The notes under the pieces were generated by a model. That model saw nothing but the letters and a program-made list of their open reading frames with translations, was not told the DNA's origin and ran no database searches. DNA of 64,000 nucleotides from Saururus chinensis (taxonomy: Eukaryota; Streptophyta; Magnoliopsida; Piperales; Saururaceae): contig CP141143.1 in assembly GCA_035235625.1 (NCBI GenBank), forward strand, positions 17,157,092 to 17,221,091, given 5' to 3'. The translations under genes were made by a program, and so were the position numbers. Positions within the stretch are counted from its first letter, which is position 1. Every line of letters begins with the position of its first letter. This document shows, in pieces, positions 27,271 to 39,449 of this stretch.

Positions 27271-27382
27271 CCGATCCGGCGGTTCTCTATTTTACCCGTA
27301 AATTTGGGTTTAAGTTGTGATTTTTTTGTTGGCCCGGCCCGCTTGACCCAGATCAACTCTTAAGGTGAAGCGGATTTTGGTA

Positions 27383-29420
27383 AGGGGTGCTAACGAGTGA
27401 AGCCTATTCGTGGAGTAAAGGTGTTTGATTCGACTTAATTCAAATTTGAATATTTTTGAGTTAAGTTCAAGCATATAGTCTAGCTTAACTTGACTTGGCT
27501 TAAATAGGATTCAAATTTGGCTTATATTTGACTTGAACTCAAATAAAATTTGTAAATATATTTTATAAATATACATAAATATATATATTGATATTTATCT
27601 ATACATATGCACAATTATTAATCGTAATTTATATTTATAACATATATATATATATTACAAATTTATATGTTATTAATATGTATTGAGTATTGGCTTATAT
27701 CACACGTGATATATATTTTTTAGAAATAAATATTCATTCCTAATAAATATCACACGGGCTCATATAAATGAATCTCTTATACATATCCACATGTGATATG
27801 TATTGAAATTTAGATATATCATAGAAATAAAATATATATATATATAATATAATACAATAAAAAATGAGATATATTATACTACATATCAAACAATATGTTA
27901 ATTATTAGATAATATATTATGGTAATATTATTTACTATCTTTATGTATCAAACAATTTATGATATATCTTTTCAAATTTTCTATGAAGACTACTATTGGA
28001 ATCTTTAGAGATTCAAATTTTATAATAAATTTCTAAATATTTTTTAGCATTGAGTCATAGAGTCTCTTAGTTTTTATAAAATTAGGGTAATTTATATTTA
28101 TTTAGGATGGGTCCAAGATGACAAGACATCAAGTTTATGTTCCCACATACTAAAACTCGACTCAACCCGGCTCCTTAGCACCCTTACATATTATAAGTAA
28201 TATAAATTATTTAGAAGTAAATATTTTAAGAGACATAATATATATACTATATGGGATATTTACTAAAATTTATATTTATATGTAATAGAAATAAATGATA
28301 TACATTCATATACAATATCTCATATACACAAATGTAGTTAACTACAAATATACTATTTTTTTCTTTTTGGTGGCTATAAGATTTGACACTTAAAATAAGA
28401 AGTGAATACAAAATTTTAAAAAATTTAGGTTATCAAATAATAAATATATTTCATTCAACCAAAAGAAGGTTGGTATATGTAGAAGAAGTTGTTGTGCTAC
28501 ATATACATATAATATATATGTGCTTATAATAATGACATGTTCATACAAAACTACTATAGAATACATATAATACAAATATATGAACACTTTAATGGCATGG
28601 AAGGAGTACATATGTGCTAATAATAGTGACATGTTTATAGAAGACTACTAAAAGATACATACATGGTTAAACATACAAACACAAGATATAACATAACAAT
28701 AAATAAAAATATTAGAAAAGAAAGCTAATAAATAAGTACATAATATTATTTATCCTTTAGTTGTCTATTTACAAATATATGAGCTTTTAGTAAATGATGG
28801 AAATTATGTACAATACCATATTTATAAATACTCCATTTGTCTTACATTAATAGATCCATTTAGTTTTTAAAAATAAATTTAAATTATTTTATTTAAAAAA
28901 ATAAATAGAGCTATTAATTTAAGACGAAGGGAGTATTTGATAATATTATTTTTTACCAAGCAATTAATATATATTGGTATAATAAGGTAGAAATATTAAT
29001 TAAGTTTTTGCACTCATTTTTATGCATTAAAATATATGATCAATATAAAGAAATACAAATATTATTTAAAATAATATGGGCAAAGCGTACAACTTTAATG
29101 ACGAAGTGATAAAATTATATTTGATAAAAATATATATTTAAATAATAAGAACATCATATTTATTTGATAGAATGCTTAACACAAAAGGTATTATAGGTGA
29201 AGTAGTCAAGGAAATTATTTTTTTTTATAATATTACAAGCGAGCTAAATTTGAGCTAAGTTATGCGATCACTATATACTGATTTGAGATCGAGCACAAGT
29301 TGAGTTTCTGACTTCCTTCTTGAGTCGAGCTCGAGCTAGATGATTGGCATCTTAATCGAGTTTGAGTCTAGCTCGAACCAATACCTAAAACTTGACTCAG
29401 CTTGGCTCATTAGCATCCCT
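27383..29420. mobile_element. MULE-like element(s), AT-rich, one left and two right ends
   Basis: The left end AGGGGTGCTAACGAGTGAAG at 27383 matches the nested MULE of the CACTA. Two candidate right ends exist. One, at 28184, reads in reverse AGGGTGCTAAGGAGCCGGG; the other, at 29420, reads in reverse AGGGATGCTAATGAGCCAAG. Neither gives a convincing 9-10 bp target duplication, so this is an old or composite insertion. No transposase frame; the interior is very AT-rich. Confidence 0.55.
28831..28933. mobile_element. Stowaway-type MITE
   Basis: CTCCATTTGTCTTACATTAA and the inverse right end ATTAATTTAAGACGAAGGGAG-type sequence pair, with TA on both sides. It lies inside the MULE-like block. Confidence 0.75.
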
Positions 29421-29600
29421 AATATTGCCTAAGCAAGTTAAACCTCATCAAATATCATTTATGCCCTTTTAAGGTCTTTTCCTTTTCCATCCAAAGAGGG
29501 CCTTCAAGAGTATGACCTCCTTAGTAAAGTTTAATCTAACTTGGGTAATGTAACCTCATTTTCACAAGTATAACAATTAGCCCTTAGATACCAATAAACG

Positions 29601-29806
29601 ATATTTTTTGTCTTAAATTAATAGCTCCATTTGGCAAAAAAAAATATTATTTTATATTAATAGTTTTATTTATTTAATTTAGGTAATTCAATACTTAAAA
29701 AATAATATAATAAACTTATTTTTCCTTCTCTTAAATGTGGGTTTTACTATTCAATAAAAAATAATATTTTTTTAATGTAATTATTAATATAAGACCAAAG
29801 GAACGT
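29601..29806. mobile_element. Degenerate Stowaway-like MITE
   Basis: TTTTTTGTCTTAAATTAATA at the left is mirrored by TTAATATAAGACCAAAGGAA at the right. The core is AT-rich and the ends are worn. Confidence 0.4.
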
Positions 29807-30806
29807 GTTTCCACCCTTCATTTCTCTAGAAAAAAAACAGTTCCCTTAGCAGGATATAGTTGGATAGACCAATTAATGTAACAACCTACATTGATTGATA
29901 CTCTGTTATACATTGTTGCTGGAAAATTTGTGATTACACTGTCATAACATTATATAGATGAACATTGTCATTCTTAGCAGTTACCACTACCACTTGGTAG
30001 CCATTCTAAGTGATCCTTTTTCGAGTTCTCGCAATGACAGTTGTACTCAATTAGTGTGGCGTGTTGGAAATAACAATGGCAAGCCAAGTAAGAGTAAACA
30101 TCAAAGGAAATAAACTCAATGAACTGTCACATTGTTTCCATACAGCCGCAATAGCTTCCTAGTCCAACTGACTTGCATTAAACAATAATTAAGGAATGAG
30201 ATCCAAGATAACCTACGAATCATCTCATAAAAAAAGAAAAAGGAAAACCAGTGAGAAAGCTTAAATTGATATTGATCAAAATTTGATGAATTCAGTTCTA
30301 TGGTAGAATCAATCGGGTCTCCCTAAGAGGCAATATCGACAGTTCAAGTGTGCGTATCTCTGCTTATCTTCAGCTCATGATCCTAGCCAATACAAAAGCA
30401 TATATACGACGGCATGTAATTTTTCCAATCGTAAATACGCTCTTAATATACTTGAACCCGCTTGGTTACATCTAAACAAATAGAAACAGGCCGGCAGGCA
30501 ATGCAATGGTATGCAAGCTGCGGAGGGAAAATATGGGTACATATATTTCCCAGCAACCACGTTAAGTGTAGTGTGTAGCCATAGGATTTCAAAGCGAAAA
30601 CTAAAAAAAAAACAGCTTGTAGCCACAGGTAAATATATTACAATGAAATACATCCTGTAAAATCTGGGAGGATTTTTACTGCATAAATAAACAGATGATA
30701 GACCACTGCCTAAGGATATGCTTTAGGGAATCAAGAGTATTACTTCCTCCATCACTTGCTGCTCAAGTGCGCAAATCAGACCCGCCTATAGAGCCTCTTT
30801 GTTATG
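29807..30806. other. Spacer and 3' flank of the cysteine oxidase gene
   Basis: No gene seen. The part adjoining 30806 is the expected 3' untranslated region of the minus-strand gene. Confidence 0.35.
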
Positions 30807-33800
30807 CTAGGTCCGGACAGTAGGACCATTGTATCTGCCAGACCGAATATAAAGGTCATCTGGTGGTTCTATCTCCTGAAGCCATGCATAATCTTCCTCC
30901 GCTTCATCTATATCTGGCCTCCTAACTGCTGCTGGAGTTGCTGCAAAACCACAAAAAATGTACTTTTGACACAGTTCTCCAAATGGGTAATGCCTTCACT
31001 TAATTAATAAAAGAGAAACCTTGGAGCATTAGTTATCATGGATTTTTTATGGTAAACGAAATATTTCGCCATCATTCAAGAAGGAAAGTACATTGAAGCA
31101 ACGCCTAAATGATTTACTTACAGAAGCTGGAGTAAGGATAGTCATGGTAGTAAGTGCAGGTTCTTCCTAAAGCATCCGAATATGGAGGGGCCAGCACATC
31201 TAATACTGCACAAGGAGTAATGGCAGTGAAACAGTGGAGATTACCCCCACTATTTGGATACAAGACAGTGGTAGGGGAAGGCTCTGAAAGGACAGTATCC
31301 ACCTGTAATTTCGCCAATCTGACTGCATGAAGAAATTTGAAACAATTATTGATAAAATTCTCTCCCACACACACGTGAGAAAAAAGATGTCTGAACTCTA
31401 GCTCCATCGTAGACTACACAAGATTGAATTCTCTTCGCCATCACCATTTGACTATAAAAGCATGCATTTACTGTGAAGTCCCTCGTAGTAACAGCACCAA
31501 AGTTTGCATAAAGAGGATCAAGAAGGTCACACAGTCCTCTACGAAAAAGACTGCAGTTAAACATAAAAAACAGATAAAACTAGCACCTCAGGTCAATATC
31601 AGGCAAAATTTCAATTTTTATGGCATTTAACATGCAGGTTCCAGACTGCCAGTCAGTACATTGTGTCATGATAAGTCAATACTTACGACAGCTAACAGAT
31701 TCTATGTACCACAGCATTTTTCAGAGCTTAGCATTGGACTTTCAATAATTCGTAGGAAGTATAATTAGGGGTTTGATTTCAATTTGGTCATGCTCGGGAT
31801 TATCTGATGTTTTCACACATTTACGCTTCTAATGTTTGCACTGAACTTGCATGTCCTATATCAATATTTTTCTTCAAAATTGATTTCAATTTGATCATGC
31901 TAGGGATTATCTGATGTTTCACACATTTACGCTTCTAATGTTTGCACTGAACTTGCATGTCCTATATCAATATTTTTCTTCAAAACATGTTTTTTCATGA
32001 TATCTGGTTGTTACTTAAGGATTATGCTACAGAGACAATTATGATGTCATGATGTGATTTCCGTTTGAAATGGTGAATTAGCTAAATTATTGCCTTTGAC
32101 GGCGAATTGAATGAATATTCAAAGACCTAGCCTGGATGAATTCTCCTTGATTTTGGCCGACTTCATAAGGTTGTTGTTCCTATGAGGCTAAATGGATTGA
32201 CAAGAATAATTAACTGAACAAATGCCTCACTTTTCTTCCCTTCAAGCAATGCCACGTGAGCAAGCTGATAAATATGATACAAAACTGACTAACTAACTAA
32301 ATAAATATATACATGAAGCTTCATTTTTCTTCTCGATGAAAAATCACAGATGCATGCTCATAAACATAAAAATTTGTACAACTATAGCGAGAAAGTATGT
32401 GGATTAGGGATGTCACAGAATTTCTGCAAGCATGCACCAACTTTTTTATTTGTCTTTATTTTTTGTTAACCATGCACCAACTATGATTCATTGTTAATAA
32501 TATAAGAACTGCTAGTAAAAAACATAAAGAGGTGCCAAGTGAATACTTTAACTACATTGTAGCCTTACCAAGGAAGGGGTCCGGATTGCCACTTTGCAAA
32601 TGTGAAGAATCAACCCAATCATATGATTTCACGTGCATGGACCCATACAGAATTTTGCTCAATACAGTCATACCAGGATGATCATGTAGGGGAATGACTG
32701 AAGAGGTTGGCATGCAGAAAATTCCAATCTGCAAGATACATACTCCATGGGTCATGACGACGTCAATCTAACTTGACAAAGCGGATGGAATATATTAATT
32801 CAAAGTGATATGCCTTTCACTTCATATAAGATAATACGTGAATAAAATAATTGTGCATTAATTCTAGATAGCTGTTCCTGCAGGAAAAGACATTGGTTTG
32901 TTGTCAAAAGTTGTAAACATCATGACATTTAGAGCTCCCAATATAAAGAAGTTGGTACTTGTTACAAAGGCAAAAAAAGCCAGGTACCTAATATGTCGTG
33001 TATATCTAACGAAAAAGAAACACAAATCATGTGACAAGACTAACTCTGAATATTTAATTCTGTTTACCTCTCCTCAATTGAAATGTTTCCTATCATATAC
33101 ATAAATTGATTGATAGGACTATTGGACAGTCCAAGTGTTTGGGACTTACACTAAAACTTTCACACTCGTGTATGTGTAAATATGTAATAGGTTGAGCCCA
33201 ACGCAGAGCCCTGGTTGATAGATGATTCTTGAATAAGTTTTGCCCAAAAAATCCATGTCCTCGGTCATCTTCAGAAAACTCTCCACTAAGGCCAACATCA
33301 GATGGAACCATCGTATCTGGATAAAAATTTATTCTGCCACATATCAGATAAGAGCAAATTGTAACAAGCTAAGTTGCAGTCTTTAATGTACATAACAATG
33401 TGAAGAATTGCAATATCGTTTTTTTCACAAAAAAAGGAAGTACAAATGTTAATCCAAGACCACAAGAATGACTTGAGAACTCAGGTGGTAGAAGCACTAA
33501 CCATTCGAGTAGGCCTAACAATCAGCTCTAGAACTTGTGTTTTCAAGTGAAGCGAGAACTTTACGAGTGTAAGTGAAAGTAGGATAATTATGAAAAAGCA
33601 GATTTACCCACACACAAGCTCAGTCTCCTCTCTCCAGTTACGCATAAAAAACAAAAATAAGTGAACTCACCCTACCAAAAAAAAAAACATATAAGTTTGG
33701 GAGACCCGAACAGACCCATACAAGCACAAGGAAACAGCCTACCTTCTTTACACTGAATCTCATATTTTATGACAACGTCCACATTGCTCAATTGGATTAA

Positions 33801-34168
33801 ACTAAATCCAATATAAGACGCCTGAAGAATTGCCCCTTTAGACAACTACATCTCTCATCCATAAAAGTTAGCAGACAAACAAATTACAAGCACAATTTTT
33901 TTTCTTTGATGAGTGATTACAAGCACATTTTTTGCATGTATAAGTCGAGAAAAATAATTAAAAAAGACCCATAAGAATTCATTCAACTCAACAGAAAAAG
34001 ACAAAATCAAGGTACAGATTGAAGCTATCCCGAAGAGAAGATGGAAGAAGTACCCAGTTGAGAGCAGAGTCTCCTGATATCCTGGGAGGAGGCCACGGCA
34101 CCGGAAGGCGCAAATGTCTTTTTGCAAAGGTCGTAGAGCGCCTGAACCGACGACGGCCCCTTCGCCAT
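30807..34168 (-). CDS. PCO: Plant cysteine oxidase (N-degron oxygen sensor)
   Basis: PCOs are iron-dependent thiol dioxygenases that oxidise the N-terminal Cys of ERF-VII factors, marking them for the N-degron pathway; oxygen is a substrate, so they act as oxygen sensors. Five exons join in phase: 34168-34054, 33316-33150, 32728-32569, 31322-31122 and 30940-30807, giving 258 residues. Visible family motifs are [16 protein letters not shown], the VPSDVGL turn, [69 protein letters not shown] and LAPPYSD...RTCTYY, ending YNGPTVRT. The expected iron ligands are His109, His111 and His177. The start is the ATG of MAKGPSSVQ; the frame is open upstream only from TTG. Length and motif set are complete. 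I cannot assign a PCO subclass from the window alone. Confidence 0.93.
31773..31985. repeat. 107-bp tandem duplication in PCO intron 3
   Basis: Two near-identical adjacent copies (31773-31879 and 31880-31985), each running from TTGATTTCAATTTG to TATTTTTCTTCAAAA. They differ by a few substitutions and one T, so the event is recent. It lies wholly inside the intron 31323-32568. Confidence 0.93.
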
Positions 34169-35283
34169 GGCCGACCTGAGCCGCCGCTGCAGGAGGCGCC
34201 AAAATCCGAACTTTGGCCCCTCAACTCTCCCCCATTCCCAACACCTCCTCATCTTCCTCCTGTCCGGAGCCAAGTCCAACCAGAAAGCACGTGGGACACC
34301 TCCACTTCACGTGCCAATATAACGAACAGAAAGCGCACTAGCGCCACCCGGGACACTCGTGTGCGCCGTCGGCATCTCACGTGTGGGACCTGCTGCCCTG
34401 GCCGGCGCCTCATGAGGTTGAGCGGGTGAGACAGCGGCCTCACCAAAAAGAAGATTTCTCACAAAAATCCGTTACTGGGAGTTGCTCCAGATATTCTCTT
34501 CTGTCTTCTTCTTCCCGCCATTTTTGTATCTGTCATTTTTTCTTGAAATTTGCTGATCCTCTGGGGAGTGGACACCTGAGAGAGATGAGTCTAGGGTTGT
34601 TCTATTTTGTCCGGCAGCCATGATTTGGAGCAATCGTATAGAAGGTCATGGAAGCTTGTGTGCTTGCTTGCTTCTGCAGCGAAGATGAAGGGACAGGGAA
34701 ATATTTGAATTTTGGCGGCGAGGTTGGTAGAATTGTTGTGCAAGATGTGTTTTTTTTCCTGCTTTGTTCATCAATCTATTGATGAAAGTTCCCTTATATG
34801 TACACCAGAGGAAAGCTTTAAACTTCAACAGTTTTGTTAAGACTTTCTACCACAAAATTTCGCGACTGAAATCAGGTTAAAGTCTTGAAGCAGCAAGCTC
34901 CAATAACACAAACTAGCATCTCTTTAAATGAAATAGAGGTTGGCTTTCAGACTATCATGTAAACCAAATTGTATCAGCCATCTGTCATTGTCTGCTGTGC
35001 ATCCATTATGACTTATGGGATGGCACTTGTTTTGCTGGTCGGTGAGTTACTGAGTTTGTTGTAATATTTAGGAATGGTTGCTACTATATAGCTGGCACTT
35101 CGCTGGTTTCATCTACATTGAGTGAAATACTACTACATATAGGTTGAATAGGTACTTATACTCTTCAAATTTGATTTCTCATGGAACTAAATCTTATGAA
35201 ATTACTTGTTTAGGTTTTTGGTGATATTTTGTTGAAATTTCACTTTTTACATCCTTTTCCACAGTTAAATACAATAAGGGATC
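34169..35283. promoter_or_regulatory. Divergent PCO/FRS promoter with three G-boxes
   Basis: The PCO start (minus) and the FAR1-related start (plus) face away from each other across 1.1 kb. Three perfect CACGTG palindromes sit at 34288-34293, 34308-34313 and 34378-34383, within 96 bp. G-boxes are bound by bHLH and bZIP factors such as PIFs and HY5. The rest, to 35283, is probably FRS leader sequence and possibly a leader intron. Confidence 0.55.
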
Positions 35284-37635
35284 ATGAGAAGCCATGATGA
35301 AAATGATATATCGGACTCTCATGCAAGTGCAGGAGACTGCAATCTTAAACTTGGAGTCTTGACAGATGATGATATGGGAATGGGAGATGAAGCAGGGGTC
35401 TCAGTGGGTGGTGCAAATGAACATGAAAGACAAGCTACAACTGATGTCATTGCTTTCCATATCAAGGAGCCTTATGTTGGTATGGAATTTAAAACTGTTG
35501 GTGATGCTTTTGCTTTCTACACCATGTATGGAAAGTTTGCAGGCTTCAATACTCGTAGGAGTACTTCAGCAAAATCTCAAACAGATGGAACAATCATATC
35601 TAAGAATTTTGTTTGCTCCAAAGAAGGCTTTCGCCAGAAAAGACCTCCACAAAAGGACGACTTGAGTGACATGGACAGAACAGAAACAAGAACTGGTTGT
35701 AAAGCATGTCTTGTAGTAAAGAGAAGGCAGTATGGTGCAGAGGTAGTCTGGAAGGTTACTAGATATGATTACGAGCATAATCATTGTTTATTGAGTCCAA
35801 ATGAAAATAATTTTCTTCACTATGGCGGAGCCCCAAAAGACCCTCAACTAGGTGGTTTTCAAGAATTGGGTCTATCTGGTGGAACACCCACAGAGATATT
35901 TGATATCTGCATAGAAGAAATTAATAAGAAGGAAAATGCACCTTTTCCCCAACAGCAAACGCTCAATTTTTTTAATAGTGAAAGAAAGAGGTGTCTCAAA
36001 GGAGAAGATGCTAAAGCTGTCATTAAATATTGCAGAGAAATGAGGTGTAAGAATCCAGGTTTCTTCTATGCTTTCGAAGTTGATGATGAAGGAAAAGTAG
36101 ACAAGTTCTTTTGGATTGATGCCAGGTCACGAACAGCGTATAGATACTTCTGTGATATTGTTAGTATCAACACAACTTACAGGACAAGCCGTTCTGAGTC
36201 TCAATTTGTTATATTTACTGGAAGCAACCATCACAAGCAAACAATTTTATTTGGTGCTGGACTCATTTGTGATGAAAAGGAAGATTCATATATATGGATA
36301 TTTGAAACATGGTTGGAGGCACTGTTTGCACAACCTCCAGAGACAATTATCACAGATATTAATCCCATAGTCATCAAAGCTATCAAACGTGTTTTTCCCT
36401 CGAGCAATCACCATTATTGCTTTAATCTTATTGTGAGTCAAGTGTATGAAAAGCTGAGACATATAATTTCGAAAAACAATGATTTCAAAACTGAGTTTAA
36501 CGCTTGCTGCCAAGAGAGCCAAACAGTTCTTCAATTCGAAGAGAGGTGGAACAGACTTATTGAAAAATATGATGATCCATTGCTTCAATTTCTGTACAGC
36601 ATCCGTGAAAATTGGGTCCCTGTGTATACACGACGGACTTTTACTGCAGGAGTGACTACAAGTCAATGGAGTGAAACTATAAATGCAGTTTTTAAAGGGT
36701 TCATAGGCAAGAGACCGATTCCCCAAGATTTTGTGCGAGCATTCGATAAAGCACTCACAAATCAATATATTCAAGAGAGTGAAGCTGACTATAACACAAT
36801 TTATTGCCCACCAGCTTTGAAGGGGTGTATTCCCATGGAAAAGCAGGTCATATCCTTGTACACCAGGGACATCTTTATGATATTTCAGGAGGAATTACAT
36901 TTGTCTATGGCTTATACTTGGAAGGAAATAGGAAGTTCAGGTACCCTTAAAACATACAGCGTTGTGGGATACAAGCTAAATGATGAACCACAATTTGTCA
37001 CGTTTAATGATCTGGATAAAGTTATTAATTGTACATGTCATAAGTTTGAAGCTGAAGGGATCTTATGCAGGCATGCTTTGAAAATTTATATAATGAATAA
37101 TGTGCTGGAGCTGCCCCAACATTGCATTTTGATAAGGTGGACAAGAGTCGCAAAGAGTCCACTTGTGGGCAATCAACAAACAGATGTGCCAAAAGAGAGT
37201 TGTAATAAAGCACAGTATGATGATCTTTGTAGAAAAGCTCTTAAATGTGCCGAAGAGGGAGCTGCAGGAGTGGAAATATATCGTACTACCTGCCTTAGTT
37301 TAGAAAGATGTTTGGAGGCACTTGTAAATGCCAAGAAGAATATTTCTGGAGGTGGAGAATCCAAAATTGAAGACTCTATTGCCATTCCAGATGATGCCCA
37401 CGGCAGTAGCGGAAACCCAATGATGGATGTAGCCAAAAGATGTGCTTTGACTCTCAATATGCATCGAATGTTGGACAAAGGAAAAAGGCTAAGGAGCTCG
37501 TACATATGCTCTGTATGTGGAAGCAAAGACCACAATAAGCGAAAATGTTCTCAATTGAAAAGTACGAGGTATATTTTCAAATGCACTTTTGTTGTTTTGG
37601 TCTGTTTATGTTTTCATTTTGTGATTAAGTATTGA
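35284..37635 (+). CDS. FAR1-related sequence (FRS) transcription factor
   Basis: FHY3/FAR1-family proteins are domesticated Mutator-like transposases that act as transcription factors, first known from phytochrome A signalling. The 783-residue frame has all family parts. A FAR1 DNA-binding domain lies at about residues 66-166 (VGMEFKTVGDAFAFY, KNFVCSKEGFRQ, GCKACLVV, YDYEHNH). A MULE transposase core lies at about 285-390 (INTTYRTSRSE, GSNHHKQTILFGAGL, TIITDINP). A SWIM zinc finger has C583, C585, C595 and H597, and a C-terminal CCHC knuckle has C742, C745, H750 and C755. At residue 296 the family's first catalytic Asp position is Asn, while D358 is kept, in line with loss of transposition. 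The last 30 residues after CSQLKST look unlike coding sequence; a small intron (37569-37645) would instead end the protein at 37679 after TSLPESNCQTLK. The start ATG has an acidic, low-complexity N-terminus after it. Confidence 0.92.
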   Translation: MRSHDENDISDSHASAGDCNLKLGVLTDDDMGMGDEAGVSVGGANEHERQATTDVIAFHIKEPYVGMEFKTVGDAFAFYTMYGKFAGFNTRRSTSAKSQTDGTIISKNFVCSKEGFRQKRPPQKDDLSDMDRTETRTGCKACLVVKRRQYGAEVVWKVTRYDYEHNHCLLSPNENNFLHYGGAPKDPQLGGFQELGLSGGTPTEIFDICIEEINKKENAPFPQQQTLNFFNSERKRCLKGEDAKAVIKYCREMRCKNPGFFYAFEVDDEGKVDKFFWIDARSRTAYRYFCDIVSINTTYRTSRSESQFVIFTGSNHHKQTILFGAGLICDEKEDSYIWIFETWLEALFAQPPETIITDINPIVIKAIKRVFPSSNHHYCFNLIVSQVYEKLRHIISKNNDFKTEFNACCQESQTVLQFEERWNRLIEKYDDPLLQFLYSIRENWVPVYTRRTFTAGVTTSQWSETINAVFKGFIGKRPIPQDFVRAFDKALTNQYIQESEADYNTIYCPPALKGCIPMEKQVISLYTRDIFMIFQEELHLSMAYTWKEIGSSGTLKTYSVVGYKLNDEPQFVTFNDLDKVINCTCHKFEAEGILCRHALKIYIMNNVLELPQHCILIRWTRVAKSPLVGNQQTDVPKESCNKAQYDDLCRKALKCAEEGAAGVEIYRTTCLSLERCLEALVNAKKNISGGGESKIEDSIAIPDDAHGSSGNPMMDVAKRCALTLNMHRMLDKGKRLRSSYICSVCGSKDHNKRKCSQLKSTRYIFKCTFVVLVCLCFHFVIKY

Positions 37636-37679
37636 ATACTTGTAGCCTGCCTGAGAGCAACTGTCAAACCCTAAAATGA

Positions 37680-39449
37680 AGATGCTTGGAGTCATATGAT
37701 CATACTACGTGGAAGGTATGATATCACTGTCATAAAGATCTCCATTCCAACATTGTCTTCCTACATGGTTTTGTGTAATATGAGTGTGTTCAGAACCCTT
37801 CTTGTAAAAAGATATTCTTTGATCAAATTTTTTTGACTGATCGATCCTTCTTTTCTGCTCCTCACACTCATCAGGTTCTTCCTCAATTTTGTGCTGGAGA
37901 TGTGATATTGGTAAAAAAAAAATGATACTGCCTTTATTCCTTGCCAAGAGTCTGCCACTAGCAACAGACAATTGTTAGTAAAGGTCGTATCACCTATGGT
38001 GCCTTTATTCATTGCAATTGTTCTGCCACTGGCAATGGTAGAATAGTTAGAAAAGGTTGTACTGCCCATGCTTTTGGCCTTGGCTTGGTGACCGTAGCCT
38101 CTCATCATATGGTGAATTGTGACTGCTCTACAACTCGTGGTTGTTGATTCCTTTCACTCTTGTCAGTTGCAGGCAATGAAAGAAGCATTCACATTGAAGT
38201 CGGGCAATCATGCAATTTTTGTAAATACATGGTATATATGCATGTACCTTGGCCCCTTAAAAAAAGCATGTACGTAGCCGTTGTCGCTATTTCCTTTGGA
38301 TGTGGAAGATCTCTATATAGAGAAAGTGTAAATATTTGACATAACAGATAAAGATTTGTAAATTCTAGGTCAGCAAATTTAATTCGTCCAATTGGACTTG
38401 GAAACGGTACAAACAAGAATGGTTAGCTCCTATGTTTCAAAGCTAGATAAAAGTTCCTCTTTTAAGAATTGTTGCATATATCCGGTTTTAGGATCAGCAA
38501 GAGCTTTCTGGTGAATAAACATAAAAGATATAGAGGGTAATGTTGGTTTTGCATATGTGACATCGTCGGAATATGGGTGAAACTTTTGAGGGTGGTCCTG
38601 CTTGCCCGAAATTGCCCAGTACGTAAAAATGCGGGTTAGGGCTTATTTTTACCTTACTTTAAATCAGGCAAAAAACCTGCAAGTTCTTTTAACCCATCTT
38701 CATGTATAAAAAATAATATTTTCAAACTTTGAATGAAGGAAAGGAAGAAGGGTACAGGTTGTATATTTTAAATAAAGATTTGTTGGTTGTGAAGGATTCC
38801 ACCAAAGATTTATAATCTTGTGCCCAATCTGGTCAATTAGCGAGATTTTACTTAAAATGACAATTTTTTTTTTAAAGTATAAAAATAAAATAGAATAATA
38901 GCCTATGGCCCGGCCTAAAGCCGCTTAAGGCCAGGCTAGGGCCGGAGATTTGTAAGCCCGCTTAGGGTTAGGGTGGGGTCATGCCCAGCTCTGGTTCGCC
39001 ATGGCCCACTCGATTTCAGCCCTAATCCAAAGTCGTTGAGATTGAAATAAGAACACCACCATTGACATTGAAATAAGAACACCACCATTTATATAATCGA
39101 TGGATTTGCCGAGTCATTATAAATACACTTGGTAGTCTCTGCCAACAGGTAGAAGCTCGTTATCTTCCTTTACACTTGTATTAGCCATCTAAGTAAAAAT
39201 GGTGGTCTTCCAGCACACCCGAGGAAGTCGGAACAGTATGCCATGTCAACTTTCAAAACTCCAAGTCAGCCTTGACTGTGTAAAATCCTTTTTTTTATAT
39301 ACATAGATACATTCAGTAGTTTCATTCTCACACTTTATCCATTTCTCTAACTTAGTTAGCCCACGAAGCCCCCACATACAGGATTGATTTTTTTTCCTTT
39401 ATAAGAGTGCACCAGTCACCACTACCAGCCGCCATAATCGTAAGAAGAG
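37680..39449. other. Spacer with short tandem repeats
   Basis: No gene seen. A degenerate 71-bp tandem duplication lies at 37926-38067 (landmark GCCTTTATT at 37930 and 38001). A 26-bp exact tandem duplication lies at 39041-39092 (ATTGAAATAAGAACACCACC). At 38.58-39.01 kb GGCCCGGCC- and GGGCTTA-rich sequence suggests an old repeat. A TTATAAGAG element at about 39399-39407, 45 bp before the next start codon, is a good TATA candidate. Confidence 0.5.

Noticed and set aside
34169..34279. Longer PCO N-terminus (MDLAPDRRK)
   Set aside because: The codon at 34279 is TTG; the ATG at 34168 matches the family's usual start region.
34019..34429. Arg/Pro-rich 136-codon plus-strand frame
   Set aside because: It is a shadow of PCO exon 1 and the GC-rich promoter on the other strand.
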